From Euryarchaeota archaeon UBA128 (GTDB taxonomy: Archaea; Thermoplasmatota; Poseidoniia; Poseidoniales; Poseidoniaceae), in contig DALZ01000125.1 of assembly GCA_002496955.1 (NCBI GenBank), positions 1,421 through 16,779 on the forward strand: a stretch of DNA of 15,359 bases, in the 5' to 3' direction. The translations under genes and the position numbers were made by a program. Shown piece after piece: positions 5,343 to 14,400 of the stretch (positions are counted from its first letter, which is position 1; every line of letters begins with the position of its first letter). Under the pieces are notes generated by a model. It worked only from the letters and a program-made list of their open reading frames with translations. It searched no databases and was not told where the DNA came from.

Positions 5343-7916
5343 CTGTCTAATGAGGATGCTAAAGTTGTCAATGTGCCAGAAAACCCACCTGACCAGCTGA
5401 AAGCCCATCGTGATGTTTGGGGACAGCGGGAGTTGTTGCGTAATATCGTTGCAAGATACTTCATTGTAACTGGTGAATTGGGTGGCACAAAATGGCCCGT
5501 ATGGAAAGTTGATGAAATAGAATCGACTGATATTAACGAATCCCTTGAAATGTTGAATCAGCATCTAGATAATCTTGGCTGGATGGCGAAACTACAAATC
5601 GGTGACCCATGGTTAATACAGATTATACCATACCCTGAGCGACAATTTCCCTCGATTAAGACTACAGTAGGATTTTGGTCATTCTCACTGCTTACAGCTA
5701 CGATTGCCGGGATGTTGTGGATTGAAGATGCTAGGCCTGATGGTGGTTGGATTGTTGAACCACTATTTTTCGATGCATTATTTGGTTATACTTTACCAAT
5801 TTTTGGCATTATTATCCTTGCCTCATTCCTACAGAAAAGACACGCTGAACAATCGGGTTTGAGAGTTGGTCACCTGACGCCAATTCCAGATCCCTCAATA
5901 GCGCTATTTTCGATAGGATTTCTTCCAAAGTCACTATTAATTTGGCCGTTTGGAATTTTGATTATTCCATCGTTACCTCGAATGGATGCCAGACCGTGGA
6001 AAGACCGTGAAATATTGGGCTGGAGCGCATTAATTGTTCCCTCTGTAATGATTTTGGCAGGGTTGTGTCTGTGGCTAACGGGTTTGTATCTGACACCCGA
6101 CTTGGTCGTAGTTACTTCGATGCAATATGTCCCAGAGATGCCGTTGTTTGTTAACCTAATCAGCCCGTTGGTAACTGATGGGATAAGTAGCAAACTTGTC
6201 TGGGCCCATCCACTGTCAAAAGCCGGTTCAATGCTCTGTTTCTTTGGCTGGGTTTCTTTATTACCTATTCCAACCTTCCCAGGCGGCAGGCTACTGATTG
6301 CTAGAACTAGTATGGCCGAAGCGCGCAACTCAACAAATCAGTTATTCTTGTTTGCCATAGTTTTGGCGTTTGCGTGGATGTTCAATGCATTTACAAGTTT
6401 CAATATCTGGTTACCAGTTCTAGGTATTATGTTCCCGTTATTGCTAATGATGGGTGCCGACCGTAGAATACCGGTCATTCTCAATGAGCCAAAAGGTGTA
6501 GAATACGAAAGCATTAGACGAATGGGCGTAATGCTGTTCGTGATTTTTCTGCTTGGTCTACCAGGGCAAACACCTTACTCCATGGACGAAGATTGGCAGG
6601 ATGAAGTATCGTATATTTACGATGATACGATTCATATTATTGAGATAAATGAATCATGGGTTGGTAATATGACTGTAATCATTGAGAATACTGCTTCTGT
6701 AACACAACACTGGGAAGTACATCTAGCATCATCAAACGGATTGGTTTCGCAAAACTGGGAGTTTAATTGGACATGTAGCGACGATAATCGAGCTTCGGAA
6801 ACGGCTCAAGGTTGTGGCGATGAAATCCTCCCTAACATGGCCTCGATAATTAACTTGAATGTCACATGGAAATCTCACCAATTCAGCCCGTTTAAGGAGC
6901 AGATTTATCTGATAACTTATATCGATGATGAACCAACATCCTCGGTAATTTCTCTAACGCCCGAGATACCTCAATATCTCAATAGTAGTTGGTATATGAA
7001 TTACCAGTCAGACGACGTAATGCGCTGTATTGGTGTGTATTCTAACACTGAAACAACTTACAATATTTCGTTTCCCAATGCCGATTCAGACTTTGACTTT
7101 GAAACCCGTATGTATTGGATAGACGGCTATCAGGGATTGGAAGCAGAGATAGAATCCGGAATCAGTGAAATATGTATTAAAGGACAAGATCCCATTGTCC
7201 TGCTTCGTGCTCACACTCTGAATATCATAAAAATCGGGAATAACACTTTCTCACCAGAATTGCCTACACTGCCAATGCACTTCATCACACCAAAAAATGG
7301 AACTTTAATCGATTCGACTTTGGTTAGGGGCTGGGGTGCTGAGATAATGCCCGGAGATATCTTGTCAATGTCAGAATCAACCTGCCAATTGAACCCTATG
7401 GTTTCTACTCCAACCCAACCGACTAATAAGTCGGAGCAATGGATTTGGAATACCGATTATCGAACTAGTTCAAAGATTCCAGCAATACAAGCAAATGACT
7501 CAATTGAATTGATTATGAGTGAACCAAATTATTTCTCAATTTGCTCAGCGGACGCCTATCCAATTCCAGAACACATAATCTCTATAGAAAATGGCCCTGA
7601 GTTGATATTCGAACGTAATAATCAACATTTTAGGATGTGGACTAATATGTGGGCATCGGCAGCAAATGGCGAACTTTCTGGCGACAACATGTCCGAATTT
7701 GTGATACACAATCCGCAAAATGCATCAACCAAAGTCAATATTGTTCAAACTACTTTGGGTAGCAACGCGCAAGAGTGGACTGTATTAGAATCATTAAATC
7801 AATTGGTCCCAGGTGAAAACAATTTCAAATTTCAGCCCCCTGATAACTTGTTAGCAACCTTGTATATCGAGTATGAAGACGGGGAGTTATACTTTTACTT
7901 AGGTAGCTATTCATGA
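5343..7916 (+). CDS. Inactive site-2-protease-like (M50, EGY1-type) membrane protein with a large exported domain
   Basis: The protein has 857 residues from the CTG start (847 from GTG 5373). An N-terminal soluble domain (about 15-105) resembles that before the membrane part of archaeal/cyanobacterial EGY1-type site-2 proteases. About seven membrane segments follow, near 111-128, 146-163, 185-205, 224-246, 293-312, 334-373 (two) and 394-409. The fold is recognised from GLRVGHLTPIPDP after segment 2 (family: G.K...P..IP.P), a helix starting near 224, and HPLSKAGSM leading into SLLPIPTFPGGR. The HExxH position reads ASFLQ (about 160-164), and the LDGG motif reads FPGG with Pro313 for Asp, so zinc binding and catalysis should be lost. 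Residues about 410-857 look exported: about 12 N-x-S/T sequons, six cysteines, many beta-type stretches and no second anchor. The gene overlaps panE by 4 bp. The partner and role are unknown. The family call rests on remembered motifs, not on a search. Confidence 0.7.
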   Translation: MSNEDAKVVNVPENPPDQLKAHRDVWGQRELLRNIVARYFIVTGELGGTKWPVWKVDEIESTDINESLEMLNQHLDNLGWMAKLQIGDPWLIQIIPYPERQFPSIKTTVGFWSFSLLTATIAGMLWIEDARPDGGWIVEPLFFDALFGYTLPIFGIIILASFLQKRHAEQSGLRVGHLTPIPDPSIALFSIGFLPKSLLIWPFGILIIPSLPRMDARPWKDREILGWSALIVPSVMILAGLCLWLTGLYLTPDLVVVTSMQYVPEMPLFVNLISPLVTDGISSKLVWAHPLSKAGSMLCFFGWVSLLPIPTFPGGRLLIARTSMAEARNSTNQLFLFAIVLAFAWMFNAFTSFNIWLPVLGIMFPLLLMMGADRRIPVILNEPKGVEYESIRRMGVMLFVIFLLGLPGQTPYSMDEDWQDEVSYIYDDTIHIIEINESWVGNMTVIIENTASVTQHWEVHLASSNGLVSQNWEFNWTCSDDNRASETAQGCGDEILPNMASIINLNVTWKSHQFSPFKEQIYLITYIDDEPTSSVISLTPEIPQYLNSSWYMNYQSDDVMRCIGVYSNTETTYNISFPNADSDFDFETRMYWIDGYQGLEAEIESGISEICIKGQDPIVLLRAHTLNIIKIGNNTFSPELPTLPMHFITPKNGTLIDSTLVRGWGAEIMPGDILSMSESTCQLNPMVSTPTQPTNKSEQWIWNTDYRTSSKIPAIQANDSIELIMSEPNYFSICSADAYPIPEHIISIENGPELIFERNNQHFRMWTNMWASAANGELSGDNMSEFVIHNPQNASTKVNIVQTTLGSNAQEWTVLESLNQLVPGENNFKFQPPDNLLATLYIEYEDGELYFYLGSYS

Positions 7917-8860
7917 GTGGTAGTATGAAGTTAGCAGTGTTAGGCGCAGGAAATATTGGCACTCTTGTTGGGGCAAAACTCAGCCAAGTAGAAGGCGCAA
8001 AAGTACTGATTCATGCCCGGGGTGAGCATGCTGCTAGTCTAGCACTGAATGGGATAAAGATGAACGGTATAGAAAATTTAGATGTCCCTAACCATAAGTT
8101 TGACCTATCGATTGCGGATGTTGAGTTTAATCCAATTTTTGATGGATTAGCGGATATAATACTTATCTGTTCAAAAGCCAAGGATGTCAATAATTTACTT
8201 TCAATGGCGCGTCGTTTATGCCACCAGGCAACAAAAATCTTAGTCTTAAGCAATGGTTTAGGCCATCTAGAGTCAGCGATAGAAGAATTTGGCCCTCATA
8301 GAGTTGTTCCAGCCACGACGACGCACGGTGTTTGGCGTGAATTTCCGGGTGTGATTAATTGGGCAGGGTCAGGAGCCATAAATATCGGACGAATAGATCA
8401 AAGTCCAACAAAGGATGAACTTTCTGAGTTTTTGGAATATGTTGAGTTGGCAGGTCTTAATCCTATTTGGTTTGACGATGGGCGAAAATTAATCTGGTCA
8501 AAGATTCTTATCAATATTGCAATTAACCCAATCGCTTCAATTACTGGACAAAGGAATGGAGATTTACTACAAGCAGAGATGTTTGATATGTGTACTGAGG
8601 TAATGTTGGAGGGTGCAAAAGTTGCTCGGCTTGAAGGAGTGGCACTTGACAGCGACGCTGATTTAATCGACAATCTCCGGCAGGTTTTAGAACAAACCGG
8701 GGCGAATACATGTAGCATGCTACAAGACATTAGGAATGGTAGGGAAACAGAGATAGCGTTTCTGAATCGTATGATTGTCAGCAGGGCAGAAAAGTATGGG
8801 ATGTCAACGCCGCTAAACCAATTGTTGAGCAAGTTAATTGAAAGTATAACCCTATACTAA
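7913..8860 (+). CDS. panE: 2-dehydropantoate 2-reductase (ketopantoate reductase)
   Basis: The enzyme reduces 2-dehydropantoate to pantoate with NAD(P)H on the route to coenzyme A, in the cytoplasm. It has 315 residues, typical. The Rossmann motif GAGNIG is at residues 11-16, followed by a strand ending IHARGEHAASL. SKAKDVNNLL and VLSNGLGHLE match the family's K....A..L and NGL segments. The catalytic lysine is Lys197 in IWSKILIN, with Asn201 behind it. The C-terminal domain has SMLQDIRNGRETEI, where Glu280 is the family's conserved acid, and YGMSTPLNQLL. The start at 7913 makes an ATGA overlap with the upstream stop. ATG 7925 gives MKLAVLGAGNIG, closer to the usual beginning, and is an equally plausible start. 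A related reductase acting on another 2-keto acid cannot be excluded, since the family is often over-annotated. The 3' end overlaps nadB by 9 bp on the opposite strand. Confidence 0.86.
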   Translation: MSGSMKLAVLGAGNIGTLVGAKLSQVEGAKVLIHARGEHAASLALNGIKMNGIENLDVPNHKFDLSIADVEFNPIFDGLADIILICSKAKDVNNLLSMARRLCHQATKILVLSNGLGHLESAIEEFGPHRVVPATTTHGVWREFPGVINWAGSGAINIGRIDQSPTKDELSEFLEYVELAGLNPIWFDDGRKLIWSKILINIAINPIASITGQRNGDLLQAEMFDMCTEVMLEGAKVARLEGVALDSDADLIDNLRQVLEQTGANTCSMLQDIRNGRETEIAFLNRMIVSRAEKYGMSTPLNQLLSKLIESITLY

Positions 8861-10489
8861 ATCGGTATTGAAATGTAGTCCTCGATTTTCAGATCTTTTA
8901 ATTGCATCTTCAACGATTAAATTTGCAACTTGAACCAAATTTCTTAGTTCAATTATTTCCCGAGATGGCAACGAAGATTTCCAAATTCTACGGGTTTCTT
9001 CTTCAAGTAGTTTGATTCTTCGTGATGCGCGACTAAGACGTTGATTATTTCTGACAATTCCGACCTCGGTTGACATGGTATTCTTCAACATCGTTAAGTC
9101 ATTAATTATCGGTGCATGCTCGGTTAATATTTCCAGCCCTTCTGCTCTCCATCCTTCGAGTTTTAGTGGTCCTGGTTCAGGCGGATTTTCAATCAGATGG
9201 TTTGCTGCCTTATCCGCATATACCACCGCTTCAAGTAAACTGTTAGATGCCAGTCGGTTTGCACCGTGCATGCCCGTACACGCTACCTCACCAATAGCAT
9301 ACAGAAATGGTAATATTCGGTCACTGGATTTTAATTTTGGCCGACTGAAATTATCAACATCAAGGCCACCAACGATATAATGAGCAGCAGGGGATATAGG
9401 CAGGTTGTCTTCTCCTAGGGTTAGGTTGTAATTTTCTAGGTGATTTTGCATGTTTGGAAATGAGTTCTTCAGCATCGCTTTATCAAGATGCGATGTAACC
9501 AAATAGACCCATTTGCGGCCGGATTCCTTTAAGTTCTGGTCAATCGCACGAGCAACAATGTCTCTAGTTGCCATAGAGCCAAGGTTTGAGAATTGCACTG
9601 TGAATGAATAATTTTCGGGATTCGGAATTGCCGAATTCTGTGTAAGTGATTGCTTACATGCGTCCTTCCAAAGCTCCACTCCTTGGTGGTCTAGGATTAC
9701 TCCTCCCTCGCCCCGCAGTGCTTCAGTAATTAGAAATGGCCTACCGTTTTCAATAGCTAAAGCAGTCGGGTGAAATTGTATGTATGCCATATCTTTAACT
9801 GCCGCTCCACAGCGATGTGCCATAGCAACTCCATCGCCTGTGGCGACATCTGGATTTGTCGTCTTTGCCCACAATTGCCCGACTCCTCCCGTTGCGATTA
9901 TTACTGCGTCTGCAGCCAATGTGACAACATCTTCGCTCATTTGGTCAAAGCACCAAACGCCGCATACACCTTTTTCTGGTGCGCCATGTTCTCTCTGTAT
10001 TAGATCTATCGCCAAGGTATTTCGCATTAATGTGATTTTTGGATGTTGTTTCGCAGCTGCAATAAGTGCACGTTCTATTTCGCGTCCAGTAGCATCTTTT
10101 GCATGTAGTATTCTACGTTCGGAATGTCCACCTTCTTTTGCAAGTTTGAATTCTCCCGATGCGTTTTTTTCAAATTCTACGCCTATGTTTACCAATTCGT
10201 TAATACAATCTGCCGCCCGGTTTATCACATCTTTTACTACATCCTCATCGCACATGCCGTCTCCTGCCTGTAAAGTATCGGCGATGTGAGCACTTTTACC
10301 CGTTGAATTAGTTTTGTCAAGAATTCCTGCAATGCCGCCTTGAGCCCAATTTGTCGAAGAGTCCTTTATTCGTTGCTTGGTAATAATGACTACCTCAAAT
10401 CCATTATTGGCTAATTTTAGTCCGGAGAACAAACCAGCGATTCCGCTACCAATAATTGCTATTCGGGACATAGATACTAGTCGACCCAT
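8852..10489 (-). CDS. nadB: L-aspartate oxidase
   Basis: This flavoenzyme converts L-aspartate to iminoaspartate, the first step to quinolinate and NAD. It has 545 residues, the usual length. The FAD-binding motif is GSGIAG at 14-19. In order follow STNWAQGGIAG, the HSERRILHAKDATGREIERAL segment, ATGG, QFHPTAL, TEALRGEGG, MATRDIVARAI, AAHYIVGGLDVD and GEVACTGMHGANRLASNSLLEA, then the C-terminal helical domain with RLSRASRRI. These match NadB rather than the fumarate reductase/succinate dehydrogenase flavoprotein. One point is the AQGGIAG string early on, and the other is that no partner iron-sulfur gene is present. The start at 10489 has GAGAGG five bases upstream. ATG 10471 (MSRIAIIG) would be the leaner Rossmann start. 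NadA and NadC are not in this window. The 3' end is convergent with panE and overlaps it. Confidence 0.95.
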   Translation of the reverse strand: MGRLVSMSRIAIIGSGIAGLFSGLKLANNGFEVVIITKQRIKDSSTNWAQGGIAGILDKTNSTGKSAHIADTLQAGDGMCDEDVVKDVINRAADCINELVNIGVEFEKNASGEFKLAKEGGHSERRILHAKDATGREIERALIAAAKQHPKITLMRNTLAIDLIQREHGAPEKGVCGVWCFDQMSEDVVTLAADAVIIATGGVGQLWAKTTNPDVATGDGVAMAHRCGAAVKDMAYIQFHPTALAIENGRPFLITEALRGEGGVILDHQGVELWKDACKQSLTQNSAIPNPENYSFTVQFSNLGSMATRDIVARAIDQNLKESGRKWVYLVTSHLDKAMLKNSFPNMQNHLENYNLTLGEDNLPISPAAHYIVGGLDVDNFSRPKLKSSDRILPFLYAIGEVACTGMHGANRLASNSLLEAVVYADKAANHLIENPPEPGPLKLEGWRAEGLEILTEHAPIINDLTMLKNTMSTEVGIVRNNQRLSRASRRIKLLEEETRRIWKSSLPSREIIELRNLVQVANLIVEDAIKRSENRGLHFNTDLV

Positions 10490-10553
10490 AGATGCCTCTC
10501 TTTTGAACTATTTGAGCGACAGCACTATCAAACTAATTCACTGACGTCCTGAT
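10490..10553. promoter_or_regulatory. Divergent intergenic region between nadB and the zinc-ribbon membrane protein
   Basis: These 64 bases must hold at least the nadB promoter and probably both promoters. The sequence CCTCTC at 10495-10500 reads GAGAGG on the minus strand, a ribosome site 5 bases before the nadB start. No clean archaeal TATA box is visible. CTATTTG near 10508-10514 is a weak candidate for the plus strand. A GACGTC palindrome lies at 10543-10548. The plus-strand gene has no Shine-Dalgarno site, so it may be leaderless. Confidence 0.4.
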
Positions 10554-11327
10554 ATGGGAGGCCTGCGCCGCAATCTTGCAACCATTATTGGCTTGGGCAT
10601 GGTAATCTTTGTGATTGCAAATGTTCAGTTTGGAATTGTTGCACCACAACTAATCTCTGGAGCGGAGACATCGAAAATAGATGTCCTAAAAATGCTAGAG
10701 CCTCATTGCGCGGTTGCCGAAATTGAGCGTGAGTTGGCTGAAGGCAATGACAGTTTTTGCCTTGGTGAATCGGGCAACTGGAATGGCGCAGATTTCCTTT
10801 TACTAGCCGAAGGATTATTTTTGATGTTTGTCGGTAAGTTCCGATTTCCACAACATGGTAGATGGGCAAAGAGGCTGAGAAGGATGGCTTTCATTGGCGG
10901 TTGCACATTATTTGGGTTGGCAATTTTGGATCGGATGGAGTTGCTCCCGACTCCAGTCAGTTCACAAGGGATTGCTAGTTTAATCCCACTTGATGTTTCG
11001 CCACTCGCAGTTCAGATAGGAATGGCAATAATTGGAGCATACATGATGCGGGGGCCAAAATATTGGGACTCCGAGGCAGTTGACTTAAGCAAAAAACGTC
11101 TTGAAAAACGCCGTATTGTCGCCGAAAAGTTCCGCTCAACATATGGTACTGCAGCCAAACCTCTGCCTGAACTTCACGGCAAGCAGCAGCGCGTAGCTCG
11201 TTCGCCACTCATGCATCGTGATTCAAAATTAACTATGCGAAGTAACAAATCAACGAATGTGCAAGCAACCTGTCCATACTGTGAGGGCGGCGGTTGTAGT
11301 AAATGTGATTTTTCCGGCTCTATTTGA
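10554..11327 (+). CDS. Unrecognised membrane protein with a C-terminal four-cysteine zinc-ribbon-like motif
   Basis: I do not recognise a family for this 257-residue protein. Four hydrophobic stretches are visible, near 8-30, 80-95, 112-130 and 150-168. Between the first two is a loop of about 50 residues with Cys52 and Cys69, which could form a disulfide if that loop is outside the cell. After the last membrane segment comes a basic, flexible stretch (about 175-238) with many Lys and Arg. The protein then ends with Cys240, Cys243, Cys248 and Cys251 in a CPYC-EGGG-CSKC pattern followed by FSG. This resembles one repeat of the DnaJ-type CxxCxGxG cysteine-rich motif and should bind one zinc ion. 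By the positive-inside rule the basic stretch and zinc ribbon would be cytoplasmic. No Shine-Dalgarno site precedes ATG 10554, and a stop in frame at 10542 rules out a longer form. It lies divergent from nadB and upstream of smc. Confidence 0.72.
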   Translation: MGGLRRNLATIIGLGMVIFVIANVQFGIVAPQLISGAETSKIDVLKMLEPHCAVAEIERELAEGNDSFCLGESGNWNGADFLLLAEGLFLMFVGKFRFPQHGRWAKRLRRMAFIGGCTLFGLAILDRMELLPTPVSSQGIASLIPLDVSPLAVQIGMAIIGAYMMRGPKYWDSEAVDLSKKRLEKRRIVAEKFRSTYGTAAKPLPELHGKQQRVARSPLMHRDSKLTMRSNKSTNVQATCPYCEGGGCSKCDFSGSI

Positions 11328-11456
11328 TGTCAATCGGTGGACTAAATTGGCTCTCAAAAACGCAGTATTGGTCACTCAGCGTTAGCATACTTTAAGACCC
11401 CTAGGGACGCGCTCTATGGACTAGGGTTGGATTTATTTTCCGCTTGAGGGATTGGG
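11328..11456 (+). promoter_or_regulatory. Intergenic region with candidate smc promoter and a paired CTAGGG motif
   Basis: These 129 bases separate the zinc-ribbon gene from smc. CTTTAAG near 11390-11395 is a plausible archaeal TATA-type box. Just after it is a perfect 8-bp palindrome CCCTAGGG at 11399-11406, and its half CTAGGG recurs at 11421-11426, exactly 20 bases (about two helical turns) downstream. This could be a regulator site overlapping the transcription start. GAGGGAT at 11446-11452 lies 4 bases before the smc ATG and acts as the ribosome site. No terminator for the upstream gene is obvious. Confidence 0.4.
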
Positions 11457-14400
11457 ATGTATCTTAAGGCACTGGAAGTTTCAAATTTTAAATCGTTTAG
11501 AGGAGAGGTTACAATACCCCTCGAACGTGGTTTTACAGCGATTACTGGGCCAAACGGGTCAGGCAAGTCAAACTGTGGCGATGCGATACAATTTGTTTTG
11601 GGTCCGAGGTCCAATAAAACCATAAGAGCACAGAATTCAAAGGACCTTATTTTCAATGGCGGCAATAATCACAAAGCTGCGAGGTCATGTAGCGTTACTC
11701 TCATATTTGCTAATCCTTTACTGGACAGTGGGCGAAGAAGGTTGCCGCTCAATATGGATGAAGTACGAATGTCTAGATCCATCAGATTGACTAAAAGTGG
11801 TAATGTTGTGACAAATTATCAATTGAATGGAGAAGATTCCTCGCAAAAATCATTCCACAGAATCTTAGGTGCTGCCAATGCGCGTCCAGATGGCTATAAC
11901 ATCGTGCTGCAAGGTGATGTAACAAGTTTGGCTAAAATGACTGCTAAGGAGCGGAGGAAAGTACTAGATAGCGTCGCAGGAGTAACCTTGTACGATGATG
12001 AAATAAGGAAGGCAGAACGGCAAAAGCTGAGTGTTGAAGATTACATTGAGCGAATAAAACTCCTCGAAGATAGCCAAAAGGCACGTCTAAAAGAATTGAA
12101 GAAGCAAAAAGATCTCGCAGTTAAAGTAAAAGATCTTGTGGAAGACCTCAGTAATGCTAGAATTATTTCCACACAGGCAAATTATGCTAGTCAACTGGCA
12201 GAGAAGCAATACCAGGTTAGTGAACAATCAAAGTATCTTGAAGAGGCAAATAACCTCGAACAGAATGTTAAAGAAGGTTCGAAAATCTTACTTGCGCTCG
12301 ACGATAGAATCGGTGATTTGCAGAAGCAAATTGAAGAATTGACCGGCGGCGAGAGTAAAGGATTAAACAAGCAAATTTATGATTTACATCTGAAAATCGA
12401 CACAAGCAAAGATAAAATTTCTGATGCCGAGGAAAAAGATATCGAAGCCAAATCCGAACTTGAAGAACTATCAGAACAACTAAACAGTGCGCGAAATGCA
12501 CTAGAAGATTTTGTGAATAATTTGGCTTCAGCTAAGACAGATTTGAAAGAATCGAAACTTGCTCTCAGTGAAGCACAACAAGAGGAGCAAGATGTGCAGA
12601 AAATCATGGAATCGTCCGGTGACGAAAGCGCTAAGTTTTCTCAACAGTTAACAAAATTACTCGCCCAATTAGAAGAAGCAAATGCCAATCTAACTGGTGC
12701 TCAAAACGAAGTGAATAAAACTGCTGCGCAGGCCGAAGTATTAGCGGAACAACTGTCCAAGTCCCAAGAAACCGCAGAAGAGCATAGGTTGTCATTGGGC
12801 GAATTAGAACTCAAAGGCGAGGGATTGACCGGAAATAATACAGCAGTTGACCGTAATAAATTGTCTAAAGACTTAATCACCGCACAAAGAACTGAGGAGC
12901 GGCTTGTTGGGGAATCGCAACTAGTCGAAGGTAAATTGAGAGAAGCCGAAAGAAGCAGAGAACGATTACGAGCAGAAATGGAAAATTCATCGGGGGCCAG
13001 GGGAATGGCAGGAGGTGCGGCAGCAGTTATCGCAGCTCGCGATAACGGAGAACTAAGTGGAATTATTGGAACTATTGCAGAATTATGCGCACCAATAGAT
13101 TCCACTCATGAAAGCGCCTTAGCTACGGCTATTGGCGGAGGGATGACATCAATTGTTGTTGAAGATGACGAGATTGCAGCAAAAGCCATCAAATGGTTAG
13201 CAGAACGACGGGCGGGTAGGGCAACATTCCTACCGCTCAATAAACTGACAAACAATCGGGTTGCAGGTAAGGCATTAATGGTGTCTAAAAAACCAGGAGT
13301 TGTCGGCTTCGCTCATGAGTTGCTAGATTATAATCCAAGAATCGATATTGCAATAAAATTCGTGTTAAGAAATACCTTAATCGTTGACTCTTTGTCAACT
13401 GCTAGAAATTACATGGGTGGTGTGAGGTTAGTTACTCTACGCGGTGATGTTACCGAGGCAGGTGGTGCGATGATTGGTGGTTCAAAAAGGAAGATGTCGG
13501 TTTCGTTTGGCGGTGGAATCAAAGGAGCCAGCGAGATTGAACGTTTAAGCAACGAGATTGAGAAATTAAAAATAATGTCAGAGACTATATCTGGAGCATT
13601 ACACCAAGCCAGAGTAGAACAGCAACAACTCAGAACTAAGATAAACGAAATAACTGATAGTGACCAAGCTGTAAAACTGCAAGAATGGCGAGCAGAGTTG
13701 AAACAGGCAAAATCGGTGTATAATAAATCACTTGGCGATGTAGCAAATAACGAATCTCGATTGTCAGATTTAGAACAGTTGGCTACCCAACACCTTGACA
13801 CACTTGACCAAGCTCAAAGAGTTGTGGCAGATCTAAATGTTACGATTGCTGCTACCAGAGATGATATGGAGGCTGCTAGTCCAGCCCATTTGAAAGATCG
13901 ATTACATGCAGCACAAATGAAACGATTAGATGCCGAAGGTGTAATGGCAAAAGCAATTACTGCCCTAGAAAGTGGAAGTGAGCATGAATCACTTTTATCT
14001 GATAGAGTTGATGATTTATCGTCGAGAATTGCCACCTTGAATTCAAACATTATTGTGCGCAGTGAGATGATTGATAATTTGCAAGCGTCAATCGCTACCG
14101 ATGCCATAGAGTTGAAAGAAAAAGAAGCTGAGCGTACGCAATTATTAGAGGAAAACAAGGGCCTAGAAGACGAGAGAATCGCCCTTGTCGATGAGCGTGC
14201 AAGCCTTCGAACCGAATTAACCCAAAAATCAACAAATGCACAATCACGCAGACGTCTAAGTGATGAGTTGGGCCGCTCTATTATCAATAAAGAAGCAGCA
14301 ATTAATGAGCTACTCGCAGATATGGAAGCAAACAGCATTGAACCGGCACCGCCGGAAACTAGCCTACCTTCTGTTGGTGATGCAGAAAAGCGGGTTAGAG

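Noticed and set aside
9780..10289. Plus-strand open frame of 169 codons inside nadB
   Set aside because: It is antisense to well-conserved NadB motifs, with Ala/Ser/Pro/Cys-rich shadow composition and no ribosome site.
8852..10489. Succinate dehydrogenase or fumarate reductase flavoprotein
   Set aside because: The fold is shared, but the early AQGGIAG string, the length and the lack of a neighbouring iron-sulfur or anchor gene favour L-aspartate oxidase.
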